A stretch of DNA of 5,160 bases from an uncultured Ruminococcus sp. Its GTDB lineage: Bacteria > Bacillota > Clostridia > Oscillospirales > Acutalibacteraceae. Below the pieces are notes generated by a model that was not told where the DNA came from, ran no database searches, and saw only the letters and a list, made by a program, of their open reading frames with translations. This document shows, piece after piece, positions 3,976 to 5,160 of the stretch. The stretch covers positions 1 to 5,160 of the forward strand of contig CADCOZ010000289.1 in NCBI GenBank assembly GCA_902803125.1, written 5' to 3'. The stretch's first letter is position 1, and each line of letters opens with the position of its first letter. A program made the translations under genes and the position numbers.

Positions 3976-5160
3976 ATGAAAGACTTTGACCAGTTTTTCC
4001 TGATGAACACAGAAGATGTGAAGCGATACGCCGTTGATGTCCTGCACCATTTTTCCCTTGATGAGGAGACTGTGTGCACAGAGATCGGGGACGGCAACAT
4101 TAATTACGTCTATAAAGTGGTATCCAGAGTTGACGGCCACTCGGTTATTATCAAACAGGCCGATAAGCTTCTGCGCAGTTCCGGGCGCCCACTCGATCTG
4201 TATCGCAACAGAATTGAAGCCCGTATGCTCCAGCTCGAGGGAGAACTCGCTCCTGGCTTTGTGCCAGAAGTCTATTTCTACGACGAGATAATGGCTGCGA
4301 CTTCCATGGAGGATATCTCTGCTTTCAAAAACCTTCGCCATGAGCTGATGGAAAACCACATTTATCCCCATCTGGCGGAGAATATTTCCGAATTTCTGGC
4401 AGCTACTCTCCTGCCCACCACTGACCTTGTTATGGATGCTTACGAGAAGAAGCAAAATGTGAAATTCTTCATCAATCCCGAGCTGTGCTTCATAACAGAA
4501 GACCTTGTTCTTTCCGAGCCGTATATGGCAGTACCCTTTTTTGAGAGGAATAGGAATATCGTCACGCCAGGCAACGAGTCATTTGCGGAGGAAAGACTTT
4601 ATCAAAACACTAATCTACAAACCCAGGTCGCCGTTTTAAGAAACGGTTTTATGAACAATGCGCAGGCTCTGCTCCACGGTGATTTGCACTCAGGCTCCAT
4701 TTTTGCGAATGAAAACAGTATCAAGGTGCTTGACCCGGAATTTGCATTCTATGGGCCTATGGGATATGACATAGGGAATGTGATCGGAAACCTCTTCTTC
4801 TCTCTTGCCAATAAGCATTTCACGATGTCCGGTAAAAAAGAAGTGATTTCCCGCCTGGGAGAGGCCATCTGTGATTTATTTGACCTTACAGCAAAAAAGC
4901 TCTCTGATAAATATGATGAGTTGGTCACCTTTCCTCTTTACAGAAATCCTGATTTTAAGAAGCTTTACATAGACAGCATTCTGGCAGATTCCATCGGTTA
5001 TGCCGGAACGGAAATGATACGGCGCACTGTTGGTGATTCAAAGGTAATGGAGATAACAAGCATTACCGATCTGACAAAGCGGATTCCCATGGAACGTGTA
5101 CTGATTGAAGCCGGTATTTTCTTTATTATGAACCGAGATAAAATCACTTGCGGCTGTGAA
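3976..5160 (+). CDS. mtnK: S-methyl-5-thioribose kinase (3' end just beyond the window)
   Basis: This cytoplasmic kinase converts 5-methylthioribose and ATP to 5-methylthioribose-1-phosphate, a step in salvage of methylthioadenosine, the by-product of SAM use in polyamine synthesis. In some bacteria the same enzyme acts on 5-deoxyribose from 5'-deoxyadenosine. The 395 visible residues show the choline/aminoglycoside-kinase-like fold. The ATP loop is IGDGNINYVYKV (37-48) and the nucleotide lysine is Lys60 in VIIKQA. SMEDIS follows at 110-115 and NPELCFITEDLVLSEPY at 167-183. The catalytic loop is LLHGDLHSGSI (232-242, Asp236) and the metal site DPEFAFYGPMGYDIG (253-267, Asp253). An arginine pair, Arg349-Arg350, resembles the substrate-phosphate-side pair of the family. 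Serine replaces the usual threonine in HGDLHTGS, a mild change. The usual length is about 400 residues, so only a few codons are missing at the right edge. It is divergent from a DeoR-family gene whose predicted operators flank its promoter. Confidence 0.95.
   Translation, partial: MKDFDQFFLMNTEDVKRYAVDVLHHFSLDEETVCTEIGDGNINYVYKVVSRVDGHSVIIKQADKLLRSSGRPLDLYRNRIEARMLQLEGELAPGFVPEVYFYDEIMAATSMEDISAFKNLRHELMENHIYPHLAENISEFLAATLLPTTDLVMDAYEKKQNVKFFINPELCFITEDLVLSEPYMAVPFFERNRNIVTPGNESFAEERLYQNTNLQTQVAVLRNGFMNNAQALLHGDLHSGSIFANENSIKVLDPEFAFYGPMGYDIGNVIGNLFFSLANKHFTMSGKKEVISRLGEAICDLFDLTAKKLSDKYDELVTFPLYRNPDFKKLYIDSILADSIGYAGTEMIRRTVGDSKVMEITSITDLTKRIPMERVLIEAGIFFIMNRDKITCGCE

Noticed and set aside
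3925..4455. Long open frame on the minus strand opposite mtnK
   Set aside because: It lies antisense to a confidently identified kinase and shows no recognisable domain; other overlapping open frames opposite the binding-protein gene were dismissed for the same reason.

Overview
This window holds two neighbouring divergent gene pairs from a bacterium with moderate GC in genes and AT-rich control regions. Five protein genes are supported: a truncated LivH-type permease and its substrate-binding protein (minus strand), a small Asp/Glu-racemase-like protein (plus), a DeoR-family repressor (minus), and a nearly complete methylthioribose kinase, MtnK (plus). The lineage is not certain. The binding protein has a plain Sec signal peptide with no lipobox, which fits a diderm (for example Synergistota-like or Negativicutes-like) better than a typical monoderm Firmicute; this is inference only.

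Layout: bases 1-1753 carry a branched-chain-amino-acid-type ABC transporter operon read leftwards, binding protein first, then a strong 13-bp intercistronic hairpin, then livH running off the left edge. Bases 1754-2161 are a long T-rich divergent control region. It holds a good promoter for the transporter (TTTACA-N17-TATACT with extended -10), a pair of 9-bp direct repeats just upstream of that promoter, and an extended -10 promoter facing the racemase-like gene. The racemase-like gene (2162-2809) and the deoR-family gene (2912-3685) converge on two tandem hairpins with near-identical arms.

Bases 3686-3975 are the second divergent control region. An 11-bp motif (TGTTGACTTTT and close variants) occurs four times: in the repressor's own early leader, over its -35, upstream of it, and against the -35 of mtnK. 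The simplest reading is a sugar-phosphate-responsive DeoR-type repressor that controls itself and mtnK. MtnK phosphorylates 5-methylthioribose (in some bacteria also 5-deoxyribose), so a phosphorylated deoxy-sugar would be a natural inducer. The predicted mtnK leader is only about 50 nt, too short for the SAM riboswitch that controls mtnK in Bacillus.

The most interesting part is this DeoR/mtnK switch with its repeated operator. Next come the atypical racemase (both cysteines kept, N-terminal Asp-Ser pair lost) placed divergently from an amino-acid-type transporter, and the paired terminators whose arms can pair in two ways. No RNA genes, CRISPR arrays or mobile elements were seen.
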